Assembly: GCF_014199305.1 (NCBI RefSeq)
Contig: NZ_JACIJK010000005.1
Location: 248,001 to 312,000 of the forward strand
Reading direction: 5' to 3'
Length of the DNA stretch: 64,000 nt
Source: Sphingomonas aerophila
GTDB lineage: Bacteria > Pseudomonadota > Alphaproteobacteria > Sphingomonadales > Sphingomonadaceae
Part shown: piece after piece, positions 26,219 to 35,332 of the stretch
How positions within the stretch are numbered: position 1 is the first letter of the stretch
How the letters are laid out: every line of letters starts with the position of its first letter
Notes under the pieces: model-generated
The model's database searches: none
Told to the model about the DNA's origin: nothing
Seen by the model: the letters and a program-made list of their open reading frames with translations, nothing else
Program-made: the position numbers and the translations under genes

Positions 26219-27159
26219 GGCGCGAGCGGCGCCGGCTGCGCCTGGGCAAGATAAACCGCGAACAGGTCGTCGGGGTCGGTCCAGGCCGCAACAGGCGTCC
26301 AGTCGCCCGCCGCGAGCAGCAGCCGGGCATCGCGATCGCCATATTTGTGGCTGTTCTCGGTGTGGATCGTCTCACCTGCGTGCATGGCGAATGGCTGCCC
26401 TTCGACCTGGAAGGCGATGTCACGCGTTGTTTCCAGATGCATCTCGATCCGCGCCTCCGCCTCGTTCCAGAGCGCGCGGTGACGAAAAGCGTCGAGCGGT
26501 AGGGTGCCGGCCAGCTCGCGGTTGATCCGGGCGAGCAGGTTAAGGTTGAAGGCAGCGGTGACACCGGCGGCATCGTCATAGGCGGAGACAAGGCGACCGG
26601 TGTCCTTGATCCGGTCCATGCCGATCAGCAGGAACGCGCCCTGCCCCAGCGTGTCGCGCATCGAACGCAACAGGTCGACCGCTTCGGACGGCCGCAGGTT
26701 CCCGATAGTGGAGCCGGGAAAGAAGCCGAGTTTGCCGAGCGGCGTAACTTCGGCGGGCAGGGTCACGGCATGGGTGAAGTCGGCTTCGACCGGCAGCACC
26801 GACAGTTCCGGATGCGCGGCGGCCAGCGCGGCCGAGGAGCTGCGCAGGAAATCGCCCGATATGTCGATCGGCACATAAGCGCTCGGCGCTACCGCCCCGA
26901 GCAGGATAGGCGTTTTGGTCGATGATCCCGACCCGAACTCCACCACCGCGCGTGCCGGGCCGACCGCGGCAGCGACCGCGGTACCGGCGGCATGCAGGAT
27001 CGCCGTTTCGGTGCGGGTCGGGTAATATTCGGGCAGTCCGGTGATCGCTTCGAACAGCTCGGACCCCTGCCGGTCATAGAACCAGCGCGCCGGAATAGCC
27101 CGGGGCCGACGCCCCAGCCCTGCCAGCACGTCCGCGCGGAAGGCCGGATCCGCGCTCAC
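26215..27159 (-). CDS. egtD: L-histidine N-alpha-methyltransferase
   Basis: A 314-residue SAM-dependent enzyme trimethylating histidine to hercynine. Motifs: RWFYDRQGSELFEAITGLPE, YYPTRTETAIL, VVEFGSGSSTKTPILL, YVPIDISGDFL, FFPGSTIGNLRPSEA, IGMDRIKDTGRLVSAYDD, FNLNLLARINREL and ETIHTENSHKYG. Together these define EgtD. The GTG at 27159 overlaps the egtB stop by four bases (GTGA), so the two proteins are made together. EgtB then attaches sulfur to hercynine. Confidence 0.95.
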   Translation of the reverse strand: MSADPAFRADVLAGLGRRPRAIPARWFYDRQGSELFEAITGLPEYYPTRTETAILHAAGTAVAAAVGPARAVVEFGSGSSTKTPILLGAVAPSAYVPIDISGDFLRSSSAALAAAHPELSVLPVEADFTHAVTLPAEVTPLGKLGFFPGSTIGNLRPSEAVDLLRSMRDTLGQGAFLLIGMDRIKDTGRLVSAYDDAAGVTAAFNLNLLARINRELAGTLPLDAFRHRALWNEAEARIEMHLETTRDIAFQVEGQPFAMHAGETIHTENSHKYGDRDARLLLAAGDWTPVAAWTDPDDLFAVYLAQAQPAPLAP

Positions 27160-28418
27160 CGATCTCGGGCCAGGCGCAGGCCTGTCACCTGCCAGCGTTT
27201 GTCGGGCGCGAAGAAGTTGCGGTAGCTGGCGCGCAGGTGACCGCGCGGGCTGGCGCTCGACCCGCCGCGCAGGACGAACTGCCCGCTCATGAACTTGCCA
27301 TTATATTCCCCGACGGCACCGGCTGCGGTACGAAAGCCGGGGTAGGGGCGAAAGGCGCTGCCGGTCCATTCCCAGGTGCCGCCGAAAAAGCCGGGCCGGG
27401 CACCGGGCCGGACCGGGGCGGGCGTAGCCGGTCCGGGGCCGTCGAGCTGGTCACCGCCGAGTGGGTCCGCTCCCGCCGCTGCCACTTCCCACTCCGCTTC
27501 GGTCGGCAGGCGGGCGCCCGCCCAGCTGGCATAAGCATCCGCTTCGTAGAAGCTGATGTGCGCGACCGGGGCGGCAGGGTCGACCGGGCGGCGGCCGTCG
27601 AGCGCGAAGCTGGTCCAGCCCTCGCCATCCCCCTCCCAATACAGCGGCGCGCGCACTGCGTTCGCGCGTGCCCATGCCCAGCCGTCCGCCAGCCAGTGGC
27701 CGGGCGAGTCATAGCCGCCGTCCGCGATGAACGCGGCCCATTCGGCGTTGGTGACGGCACGGTCGGCAACCGCGAAGGGCTGAAGCAGCACGGCGTGGCG
27801 CGGGGTTTCGCAGTCGAATGCAAAGCCCGCCCCGCCATGACCGATCTCGGCCACACCGCCCCCATGCTCGATCCAATTGGCGGGTCCGGGCACGGCAACG
27901 GGTGCCCGTGTCGATGCGGGCCACACCGCCGGCTCCAACGGGTTTTGCGCGAACAGGTGGGTAAGGTCGGTCAGCAGCAGCTCCTGATGCTGCTGTTCAT
28001 GGTGGCAGCCGAGCTCGACCAATGCCCGCGCCTCGTCGGGCAGGTCGGGCCAGGCGCGAAGCACCGCGTGGTCGACATGGGCGCGATAGGCCCTGACCTC
28101 ATCCAGCGTCGGCCGGGTGATCATGCCGCGGCGGTCACGCGCGTGACGCTCCCCCTCCGCTTCGTAATAGCTGTTGAACAGGAACGGCCAGCGCGGGTCG
28201 TGAAGCTGGTAGCCGGGGACATGGTCGCGCAGCACGAATGTTTCGAAGAACCAGGTCGTGTGCGCGAGGTGCCATTTCGCTGGGGACGCGTCCGGCATGG
28301 ACTGCACCGTCGCGTCGGCATCCGACAGGTGCGCGGCAAGCTCCAGCGACAAGCGCCGGACCTTCTGGAACAAGGTCGGGGGGGAGGCCGCGTGCGGTGC
28401 GGGGGCGACCTCTGCCAT
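27156..28418 (-). CDS. egtB: Ergothioneine biosynthesis protein EgtB (hercynine sulfoxide synthase)
   Basis: A 420-residue protein. The N-terminal DinB-like part has KWHLAHTTWFFETFVL and the metal-binding LGCHHEQQHQELLLTDL. The C-terminal FGE-sulfatase domain has AVTNAEWAAFI, HISFYEADAYASWAGARL, PTEAEWEVAAAG, WEWTGSAFRPYPGF and QFVLRGGSSASPRGHLR. It is a non-heme iron enzyme forming the C-S bond. ATG 28418 starts 2 bases after the adenosyltransferase stop. No egtA, egtC or egtE is adjacent, so the sulfur donor and final lyase are not visible here. Confidence 0.94.
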   Translation of the reverse strand: MAEVAPAPHAASPPTLFQKVRRLSLELAAHLSDADATVQSMPDASPAKWHLAHTTWFFETFVLRDHVPGYQLHDPRWPFLFNSYYEAEGERHARDRRGMITRPTLDEVRAYRAHVDHAVLRAWPDLPDEARALVELGCHHEQQHQELLLTDLTHLFAQNPLEPAVWPASTRAPVAVPGPANWIEHGGGVAEIGHGGAGFAFDCETPRHAVLLQPFAVADRAVTNAEWAAFIADGGYDSPGHWLADGWAWARANAVRAPLYWEGDGEGWTSFALDGRRPVDPAAPVAHISFYEADAYASWAGARLPTEAEWEVAAAGADPLGGDQLDGPGPATPAPVRPGARPGFFGGTWEWTGSAFRPYPGFRTAAGAVGEYNGKFMSGQFVLRGGSSASPRGHLRASYRNFFAPDKRWQVTGLRLARDR

Positions 28419-28420
28419 GA

Positions 28421-28969
28421 TCAGCGGTTCGCGCCAGGGCGCCACAGCACGTCGGCGGCACCCCCGTCATTGCAAAGGCGGGCGGCGACGAACAGATAGT
28501 CCGACAGCCGGTTGAGATAGGCGAGCGCCAGCGGATTGAGCCCGACAACCGCCACCGCCGCCCGCTCTGCCCGCCGAGCCACCCCGCGGGCCAGGTGCAG
28601 CGCAGCGGCACCCGCATTGCCGCCGGGCAGGATGAAGCTGGTCAGCGGCTGCAATTGCGCCGTGGCGGTGTCGATGGCCGCTTCGAGCCGGTCGACCTGA
28701 GCCTCCACCACCCGTAGCGCGCCCGGCTGGTCGCCCGGCGTTGCCAGGTCTGCGCCAAGGTCGAACAGGTCATTCTGGATCGTCAGCAGTTCGGCCGTAA
28801 GCGGGTGGCTGCCCAGCGTGGCAATCGCGACGCCGATGGCGCAGTTAGCCTCGTCGACTTCACCGATCGCCATCAGCCGCGCATCTTTCTTCGCCACGCG
28901 CGACCCATCAACAAGGCCGGTCGTGCCGTCATCCCCCGTGCGGGTGTAGATGCGGTTGAGCTTAACCAG
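28421..28969 (-). CDS. PduO-type cob(I)alamin adenosyltransferase, apparent CTG start
   Basis: A protein of 182 residues if translation starts at CTG 28969. The conserved ATP-binding N-terminus VKLNRIYTRTGDDGTTGL lies upstream of the first ordinary start (GTG 28897), in the same frame with no stop between. The frame then closes at a TGA that is the stop of the twin-TM gene. No ATG, GTG or TTG is available in the gap; CTG would give MVKLNRIYTRTG, exactly the usual start. Later motifs: AIGEVDEANCAIGVA, FILPGGNAGAAALHLARGVARRAER and LNRLSDYLFVAARL. It makes adenosylcobalamin. Initiation may depend on coupling to the upstream stop, 12 bases away. Confidence 0.88.
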   Translation of the reverse strand: MVKLNRIYTRTGDDGTTGLVDGSRVAKKDARLMAIGEVDEANCAIGVAIATLGSHPLTAELLTIQNDLFDLGADLATPGDQPGALRVVEAQVDRLEAAIDTATAQLQPLTSFILPGGNAGAAALHLARGVARRAERAAVAVVGLNPLALAYLNRLSDYLFVAARLCNDGGAADVLWRPGANR

Positions 28970-28981
28970 CGTTCGAACTCG

Positions 28982-29209
28982 TCAGGTGCGGCCGGCGGCA
29001 AACAGGAGCACAACCACCACCAGCACCGCCAGCGCCTGAAACATGATGCGCATCTGCATCATCTTGTTCGACTTCACCGCGCTGGCGCTGGGCCCGGTGC
29101 CCTTCACCTCATTGGTCTGGTCCTGGAGAAAGGCGATGATGCCGCGGACCAGGGCGACCACCGTCGCGATCATCAGACCGACGAGGATGAGGATAAGCAG
29201 CGTTTGCAT
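28982..29209 (-). CDS. Twin transmembrane helix small protein
   Basis: A 75-residue protein with two helices: LLILILVGLMIATVVALVRGI at the N-terminus and IMFQALAVLVVVVLLFAAG at the C-terminus, joined by a polar loop with NKMMQMR. This is the small HIG1-like family common in Alphaproteobacteria next to the cobalamin adenosyltransferase. It is 5 bases after the gluQRS stop. No function is known. Confidence 0.8.
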   Translation of the reverse strand: MQTLLILILVGLMIATVVALVRGIIAFLQDQTNEVKGTGPSASAVKSNKMMQMRIMFQALAVLVVVVLLFAAGRT

Positions 29210-29214
29210 GTCCG

Positions 29215-30102
29215 CTATCTAGTATTGAGCGGTGTTAATTCCAATGGTGGTCCGCCGGCCCGGAGTGAGTTCGCGAGCGCAGGACCATCCCGCCCCGCCT
29301 GCCGCATCGCCTCCAGCGTCGGGCTGCCGTGGCGCTTGGCCAGACGGACGCCATCGGGACCGACCAGCAGCGGATGGTGATGGTAGCGGGGCGTCGGCAG
29401 GCCGAGCAGCGCCTGGAGCAGGCGATGAACATCGGTCGCGCGGAACAGGTCTAGCCCCCGTACCACATCGGTCACTCCCTGCGCCGCGTCGTCGATCGTG
29501 ACCGCCAGATGGTAGCTGGCGGGCGCATCCTTGCGTGCGAGGATCACGTCACCCGCGGCAAGCGGGTCCGCTTCGACCCGGCCCGCCGCCTCGTCGTGCC
29601 AATCGAGCGGTCCCGCCTCCTCGGCCGCCCGCGCCATGTCGAGGCGCCAGCAGTGCGGTCGCGACAGGTCGGACGTGGTGAGGGCGCGGCAGGTGCCGGG
29701 GTAGGTCGGCTCGGCCCCGTGCGGCGCGTGGAGGCTCGCGGCCGCGATCTCTGCGCGGGTGCAGAAGCATGGATAGACCAGGCCGCGCGCTTTCAGCTTT
29801 TCCAGTGCCGCCGCGTAGCGATCCAGCCGGGCCGATTGAAAGGTGACCGGCCCGTCCCATTCCAGCCCCAGCCAGTGCAGGTCCGCCAGGATCGCCTCGA
29901 CATGTTCGGGCCTGCTGCGGGTACCGTCGATGTCCTCGATCCGCAGCAGGAACTGCCCGCCCGCCAACCGCGCCAGGTCGTGCGCCCGGATAGCGGAAGC
30001 CGCGTGGCCGAGGTGGAGGCGCCCCGTCGGGCTCGGCGCAAAGCGGCTCACGACGGGCGCGGCAACATCCGCTTGACCCTGAATCGCCGGTCGTGCTGTC
30101 AT
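29215..30102 (-). CDS. gluQ: Glutamyl-Q tRNA(Asp) synthetase
   Basis: A 295-residue class I synthetase-like enzyme that glutamylates queuosine in tRNA(Asp). The HIGH-type motif is FAPSPTGRLHLGHAAS; FLLRIEDIDGTRSRPEH and YPCFCTRAEI (zinc-type cysteines) follow, then VVRGLDLFRATDVHRLLQAL and VRLAKRHGSPTLE, the KMSKS-like loop. It lacks the anticodon-binding domain of GltX, giving the short length. It appears to be the first gene of a five-gene minus-strand operon through egtD. Confidence 0.93.
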   Translation of the reverse strand: MTARPAIQGQADVAAPVVSRFAPSPTGRLHLGHAASAIRAHDLARLAGGQFLLRIEDIDGTRSRPEHVEAILADLHWLGLEWDGPVTFQSARLDRYAAALEKLKARGLVYPCFCTRAEIAAASLHAPHGAEPTYPGTCRALTTSDLSRPHCWRLDMARAAEEAGPLDWHDEAAGRVEADPLAAGDVILARKDAPASYHLAVTIDDAAQGVTDVVRGLDLFRATDVHRLLQALLGLPTPRYHHHPLLVGPDGVRLAKRHGSPTLEAMRQAGRDGPALANSLRAGGPPLELTPLNTR

Positions 30103-30194
30103 GCGGTCGTCATTCGCATCGGCAATGGGTCACCCGGACCTGGAACGCCGCCGTATGCTGGGCCGTTCGCCAGGCCGAGAACGAGGGAGAAGTC

Positions 30195-30761
30195 GTGTTT
30201 CATCCCGACCTGATCCGACATCCAGATTCGTGTCCCGCACTCGTGCTCAACGCCGATTACACGCCCTTGTCCTATTACCCGCTGAGCGTGTGGCCCTGGC
30301 AGACCGCCATCAAGGCGATGTTCCTCGACCGGGTCGACGTGATTGCGCATTACGAACGCGAGGTGCGCAGCGCCACCATCGCCGTCAAGCTGCCCTCGGT
30401 GATCGCGCTCAAGCAATTCGTGAAGCCGTCGCAGTTTCCGGCCTTTACCCGGTTCAACCTGTTCCTGCGCGACCGGTTCGAGTGCCAGTATTGCGGCCGC
30501 GGGCGCGACCTGACGTTCGACCATGTCGTGCCGCGGGCCCAGGGTGGCCGCACCACATGGGAGAATGTCGTCACCGCCTGCGCCCCCTGCAACCTGCGCA
30601 AGGGCGGGCGCACCCCGCGTCAGGCCGCAATGCCGCTGCACCTGGAACCGATCCGCCCGACCAGTTGGCAATTGCAGGAACATGGCCGGTCCTTCCCGCC
30701 GGGGTATCTGCATGAGACCTGGCGCGACTGGCTGTATTGGGACATCGAGCTGGAAGCTTGA
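30195..30761 (+). CDS. HNH endonuclease family protein
   Basis: A 188-residue protein. CQYCGRGRDLTFDHVVPRA holds the first zinc cysteines and the DH of the HNH core; QGGRTTWENVVTACAPCNLR and KGGRTPRQA complete it. The N-terminus (PALVLNADYTPLSYYPLSVW) is characteristic of a widespread chromosomal HNH family that is not linked to mobile elements. The GTG at 30195 follows GAGGGAGAAGTC. An open frame back to 30093 is not used, as it runs through the divergent gluQRS start. Confidence 0.9.
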   Translation: MFHPDLIRHPDSCPALVLNADYTPLSYYPLSVWPWQTAIKAMFLDRVDVIAHYEREVRSATIAVKLPSVIALKQFVKPSQFPAFTRFNLFLRDRFECQYCGRGRDLTFDHVVPRAQGGRTTWENVVTACAPCNLRKGGRTPRQAAMPLHLEPIRPTSWQLQEHGRSFPPGYLHETWRDWLYWDIELEA

Positions 30762-30845
30762 CCACCTGTCATCGGTTGCGCGGATGGCGGGGTGGAACCA
30801 GCGGCCGGTCCGCCGCTTAACACCGTTTAAGCCATGCGAGGTACC

Positions 30846-31229
30846 ATGCGATCCATTCCTGCCGCACTTCTCCTGTCTGCCTGTGCCGCGCTGACCGCGT
30901 GCGGCAACACCGCCAAGCAAGAGCAGGCGGAAGCCGACAAGCGCGCCGCGGGCTTCGTGCCGCCATCGGTCATGTCACGGCTGGACTATGGCTCCATGGT
31001 CGAGCGGCGCTTTCACGCGCTTGATCGCGACGGCGACAACATGGTTTCCGCCGATGAGCTGCCGCGTCAGGATTCAAGGCTGACGGCGCTCGACAAGGAC
31101 AAGGACGGGCGCATCTCGTCCGAGGAGTGGGGCCAGGGCATGATCGGACGGTTCGACCGGCTCGACGCCAATCGCGACGGCTCCCTGACCACCGATGAGC
31201 GCGCCGCCGAAGGCCGGATGAAGCGTTGA
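30846..31229 (+). CDS. EF-hand lipoprotein
   Basis: A 127-residue protein. The signal peptide ends in a lipobox (ALTAC), so it should be a lipid-anchored envelope protein. Three EF-hand loops follow: DRDGDNMVSADE, DKDKDGRISSEE and DANRDGSLTTDE, each with Asp at 1, 3, 5 and Glu at 12. This suggests calcium binding. The ATG at 30846 with GAGG upstream is chosen over ATG 30834. The pep carboxylase gene starts 34 bases on. Confidence 0.85.
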   Translation: MRSIPAALLLSACAALTACGNTAKQEQAEADKRAAGFVPPSVMSRLDYGSMVERRFHALDRDGDNMVSADELPRQDSRLTALDKDKDGRISSEEWGQGMIGRFDRLDANRDGSLTTDERAAEGRMKR

Positions 31230-31263
31230 CCGGAGCTATCTTGCGCTGCAGCATCGGCGCACG

Positions 31264-33930
31264 ATGACCCAGCCCGCACCCCTCGCCAACAATCCCGACG
31301 TCCGTTTCCTGGGCGCGCTCCTCGGTGACGTGATCCGCGCTTATGGCGGGGAGCCCTTGTTCGAGGCGACGGAGGCAATCCGCAGCGCGTCGGTCGAGGG
31401 GCACCGGGGCGGCGATGCGGGCGCGGCCGAACTGGAGCTGGGCAGGCTCGACCTCGACGCCACGCTGGAATTCACGCGCGGGTTCATGCTGTTCTCGATG
31501 CTCGCGAACCTGGCAGAAGATCGGCAGGGCATCAGCGCGGAACCGGGCGCCGATGTCGCGGCGGCGCTCGCCCGGTTGGACGAACATGGCGTGACGCGAG
31601 AGGCGGTGCTGGCGTTGCTGTCCGGCGCGCTGGTTGCGCCCGTCCTCACCGCGCACCCGACCGAAGTGCGCCGCAAGAGCATGATCGATCACCGCAACCG
31701 CATCGCGCAGTTGATGGCGATCCGCGACACGGGGGCGACCGAAACCCCGGACGGTGACGCGGTGGATGAGGCGATCCGGCGCCAGATCGCGCTGTTGTGG
31801 CAGACCCGGGTTCTGCGTCGTGAACGGCTGTACGTCACCGACGAGGTGGAAACCGCGCTGTCCTATCTGCGCGATGTCTTCCTGCCCGCGTTGCCGACGC
31901 TGTACCAGCGCTGGGACCGCGCACTGGGCGAGCGCGTGCCATCGTTCCTGAAGCCGGGCAGCTGGATCGGCGGCGATCGAGATGGCAACCCGTTCGTCAC
32001 CGCGGATTCGCTCCGCACCGCCCTGTCCCGGGCGAGCGAGACGGTGCTGGGCCACTACCTCGACGCCGTGCACGCGCTGGGCGCCGAGCTGTCGATCTCG
32101 ACCGAGCACCAACCGGCCGACGCGGCGGTGCAGGCGTTGGCGGACGCGAGCGGCGACAATGCGCCAAGCCGCGCGGACGAACCGTATCGCCGGGCGCTGT
32201 CGGGCATCTACGCGCGCCTGGTCGCCACCCATCGTGCGCTGACCGGCAAGGCGGCGCCCCGGCCCGGCGCACTGACAGGTGAGCCTTATGCCGATCCGGC
32301 CGCCCTGCGCGGTGACCTGGTTGCGATCGCCCGCGCCCTGGCGGGTGGCGGAGACGGGGCGCTGGCGGGCAGCGGGGCGCTCGGCCGGCTGATCCGCGCG
32401 GTGGACACGTTCGGCTTCCACCTCGCCACGCTCGACCTGCGCCAGAACAGCGCGGTTCACGAGCGGACGGTGGCCGAGCTGTTCCGCGTTGCTGGCGTTG
32501 AGGACGACTATGCCGCGCTGGACGAGGACGCACGGGTTGCGCTGCTGCGGCGCGAACTCGCCAACGCCCGCCCGCTATCCAGCCGCTTCGCCTCCTACAG
32601 CGAGGAGACGGCAGGCGAACTCGCGATTTTCGCCGCTGCCGCCGAGGCGCAGGCGCGGCTTGGTCCCGATTGCATCCAGCGTTCGATCGTGTCGATGGCG
32701 AAGTCCGTGTCCGACCTGCTGGAAGTCAATCTGCTGCTGAAGGAGGTCGGGTTGTATCGCGCAGGCGACCCGCCGTCCGCGACGATCCAGGCCGTGCCGC
32801 TGTTCGAAACCATCGGCGACCTGGAGGCGGCGCCCGCGATCATGACCGCCTGGTTCGCCCTGCCCGAAGCCGCCGCCCTCGCCCGCGCGCGCGGCCATCA
32901 GGAGGTGATGATCGGCTATTCGGACAGCAACAAGGATGGCGGCTACCTGACGTCCACCTGGTCGCTGTCGCGCGCATCCACCGCCCTGCGGCCGGTGTTC
33001 GAGGAAGCTGGCGTGACCATGCAGCTGTTCCATGGCCGGGGCGGCGCGGTGGGGCGCGGTGGCGGCTCTTCCTTTGCCGCGATCCGTGCGCAGCCGCCCG
33101 GCACCGTCCAGGGCCGCATCCGCATCACCGAACAGGGCGAAGTGATCGCCGGCAAATACGGCACCCGCGACAGCGCGATCACCAACCTGGAAGCGATGGC
33201 GTCGGCGACCCTGCTCGCGAGCCTGGAGCCAGAGGCGCTGTCCAACGCCGAGAACGAAAGCTTCACCGCGGCGATGGATGCCATGTCCGCGGCAGCGTTC
33301 GGGGCCTATCGTGACCTGGTCTACCAGACGCCCGGCTTTCGCACCTTTTTCCGGCAGATCACGCCCATTGGGGAGATTGCGGGGCTGAAGATCGGCAGCC
33401 GTCCCGCCAGCCGGACCAAGTCGGACGCGATCGAGGACCTGCGCGCTATCCCCTGGGTGTTCAGCTGGGCACAGGCGCGGATCATGCTGCCGGGCTGGTA
33501 TGGTGTCGGTCAGGCCATTGCGGCGGCCGATCGCGGCCTGCTGTCCGAGATGGCGCAGGGCTGGCCGTTGTTCGCCGCAACCCTCGCCAACATGGAGATG
33601 GTGCTCGCCAAGTCGAACATGAGCATCGCGGGCCGCTATGCCGAGCTGGTCGAGGACAGCGCGCTGCGCCCGATCTTTGGCACCATCCGCGACGGGTGGC
33701 AGCAGGCCCATGACGGGCTGCTCGCCATCACCGGGCAATCACGGCTGCTGGAACACCATCCGGCGCTCGACAACTCGATCCGCCTGCGCCTGCCCTATCT
33801 GGAGCCGCTGAACCTGCTCCAGATAGAGCTGCTGAAGCGGCATCGCGCGGGTGAGGACGATCCCCGCGTGGCGGAAGGTATCCTGTTGTCGATCAACGCG
33901 ATCGCCACCGCCCTGCGCAATTCTGGCTGA
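31264..33930 (+). CDS. ppc: Phosphoenolpyruvate carboxylase
   Basis: An 888-residue cytosolic enzyme making oxaloacetate from PEP and bicarbonate. Catalytic motifs: VLTAHPTEVRRKSM (His), SWIGGDRDGNPFVTA, IGYSDSNKDGGYLTSTW (Lys) and LFHGRGGAVGRGGG (catalytic His and glycine loop). The C-terminus has LRNSG in place of the usual QNTG end, which normally closes the active site or regulatory region: here the last residues are ATALRNSG. Length matches bacterial PPC. Confidence 0.96.
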   Translation: MTQPAPLANNPDVRFLGALLGDVIRAYGGEPLFEATEAIRSASVEGHRGGDAGAAELELGRLDLDATLEFTRGFMLFSMLANLAEDRQGISAEPGADVAAALARLDEHGVTREAVLALLSGALVAPVLTAHPTEVRRKSMIDHRNRIAQLMAIRDTGATETPDGDAVDEAIRRQIALLWQTRVLRRERLYVTDEVETALSYLRDVFLPALPTLYQRWDRALGERVPSFLKPGSWIGGDRDGNPFVTADSLRTALSRASETVLGHYLDAVHALGAELSISTEHQPADAAVQALADASGDNAPSRADEPYRRALSGIYARLVATHRALTGKAAPRPGALTGEPYADPAALRGDLVAIARALAGGGDGALAGSGALGRLIRAVDTFGFHLATLDLRQNSAVHERTVAELFRVAGVEDDYAALDEDARVALLRRELANARPLSSRFASYSEETAGELAIFAAAAEAQARLGPDCIQRSIVSMAKSVSDLLEVNLLLKEVGLYRAGDPPSATIQAVPLFETIGDLEAAPAIMTAWFALPEAAALARARGHQEVMIGYSDSNKDGGYLTSTWSLSRASTALRPVFEEAGVTMQLFHGRGGAVGRGGGSSFAAIRAQPPGTVQGRIRITEQGEVIAGKYGTRDSAITNLEAMASATLLASLEPEALSNAENESFTAAMDAMSAAAFGAYRDLVYQTPGFRTFFRQITPIGEIAGLKIGSRPASRTKSDAIEDLRAIPWVFSWAQARIMLPGWYGVGQAIAAADRGLLSEMAQGWPLFAATLANMEMVLAKSNMSIAGRYAELVEDSALRPIFGTIRDGWQQAHDGLLAITGQSRLLEHHPALDNSIRLRLPYLEPLNLLQIELLKRHRAGEDDPRVAEGILLSINAIATALRNSG

Positions 33931-34068
33931 CCGGGCGCAGGCGGCTGGCCGGTGCCGCCGCGTCCTATCGTGCCCCGAAGTAAAAACATGGGGGAGTTTC
34001 GAGGCGTCTTCCCCCATAGGGCCCGACCCCGTGCGATTATCGGTAGCTCCAGCAAAGTGCAGGACTTT

Positions 34069-35250
34069 TTGACGCAGCAACGAACCTTTCCCGCCGGCAT
34101 CGTCCACCTCGCCCTCGCGCTCGGCGGGTTCGCCATCGGAACGACCGAATTCGCGACCATGAGCCTGCTGCCCTTTCTGGCGCAGGGCCTTGGTATCGAC
34201 GAACCCACGGCCGGCCATGTTATCAGCGCCTATGCTTCCGGGGTTGTCGTCGGGGCGCCGTTGATCGCCGTCCTGTCGGCGCGGGTCGCCCGGCGAACAT
34301 TGTTGCTGGGGCTGATGATCACCTTTGCGCTGGGCAACGCCGCCAGTTCACTCGCCCCCACCTATGGCTGGATGTTGGTCGCCCGGTTCGCGAGCGGGCT
34401 GCCGCATGGCGCCTATTTCGGCATCTCGGCGCTGGTCGCGGCATCGCTGGTGCCCGCCGAGCAGCGCACCCGCGCGGTGGGCCGGGTAATGCTGGGACTG
34501 ACCGTCGCCACCATTGTCGGCGTGCCGCTCGCCAACGCGCTGGGCCAGGCGCTGGGCTGGCGATGGGGCTTTGCGGTGGTGGCGCTGCTGGCGACAGCAA
34601 CCGCCGCCGCGCTGTGGTTCGTGGCGCCTCATGACCGGCCGGAGCCTGGCGCCAGCCCGCTTCAGGAACTGGGCGCGCTGAAGAACGGGCAGGTCTGGCT
34701 GACGCTGGCGATCGGCGCCATCGGCTTTGGCGGCCTGTTCGCGGTGTACACCTATCTCGCCTCCACCTTGCTGGAAGTGACGCGAGTGGGACCCGCGGCG
34801 GTGCCGTTCGTGCTGGCGATCTTTGGCATAGGACTGACGCTCGGCAACCTGATCGTGCCGCGTTTCGCCGATCGCGCGCTGATGCCGACCGCGGGCGGGC
34901 TGCTGTTGTGGAGCGCGGCGTCGCTGGCGTTGTACACCGTCGCGACCACGTCGCTGTGGGCGATCTGCGTCGCGGTGCTGGCCATCGGGATTGGCGGGGC
35001 GCTCGGCACGGTGTTGCAAACCCGGCTGATGGACGTCGCCGGGCGGGCGCAGGGGCTGGCCGCGTCGCTGAACCATTCGGCGTTTAACACGGCCAATGCG
35101 CTGGGGCCGTGGCTCGGCGGGCTGGCCGTTGCGGGCGGCTATGGCTGGGCCTCGACCGGCTGGGTCGGCTGTGCCCTGGCGCTGGGCGGCCTTGCCATCT
35201 GGGGCCTGACGATGTTGGTCGACAACGGCATGGAGGCTGTGCCCGCCTGA
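34069..35250 (+). CDS. MFS transporter, AraJ/drug-proton antiporter type
   Basis: About 393 residues with 12 helices. Signatures: LALGGFAIGTTEFATMSLLP, FASGLPHGAYFGISALVAA, and the loop RVARRTLL between helices 2 and 3. The second half has LEVTRVGPAAVPFVLAIFG and LNHSAFNTANALGPWLGG. This is the AraJ/YdhP group of efflux-type MFS proteins. The start is uncertain: TTG 34069 has GCAGGA close by, GTG 34057 and ATG 33988 are also in frame. Substrate unknown. Confidence 0.85.
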   Translation: MTQQRTFPAGIVHLALALGGFAIGTTEFATMSLLPFLAQGLGIDEPTAGHVISAYASGVVVGAPLIAVLSARVARRTLLLGLMITFALGNAASSLAPTYGWMLVARFASGLPHGAYFGISALVAASLVPAEQRTRAVGRVMLGLTVATIVGVPLANALGQALGWRWGFAVVALLATATAAALWFVAPHDRPEPGASPLQELGALKNGQVWLTLAIGAIGFGGLFAVYTYLASTLLEVTRVGPAAVPFVLAIFGIGLTLGNLIVPRFADRALMPTAGGLLLWSAASLALYTVATTSLWAICVAVLAIGIGGALGTVLQTRLMDVAGRAQGLAASLNHSAFNTANALGPWLGGLAVAGGYGWASTGWVGCALALGGLAIWGLTMLVDNGMEAVPA

Positions 35251-35332
35251 TTGGGGGAGCAAAGGTGGCGCTGTACGCGCCCTTGCGCCGCCCCTACACG
35301 CGCTGGCAGGCGAAGGGTGTTTGGGAAAGAGC

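Noticed and set aside
28970..28984. Programmed readthrough from the twin-TM protein into the adenosyltransferase
   Set aside because: The stop and the conserved N-terminus are in the same frame, so readthrough could make a fusion, but homologues have separate proteins and no readthrough signal is visible. CTG re-initiation is simpler.
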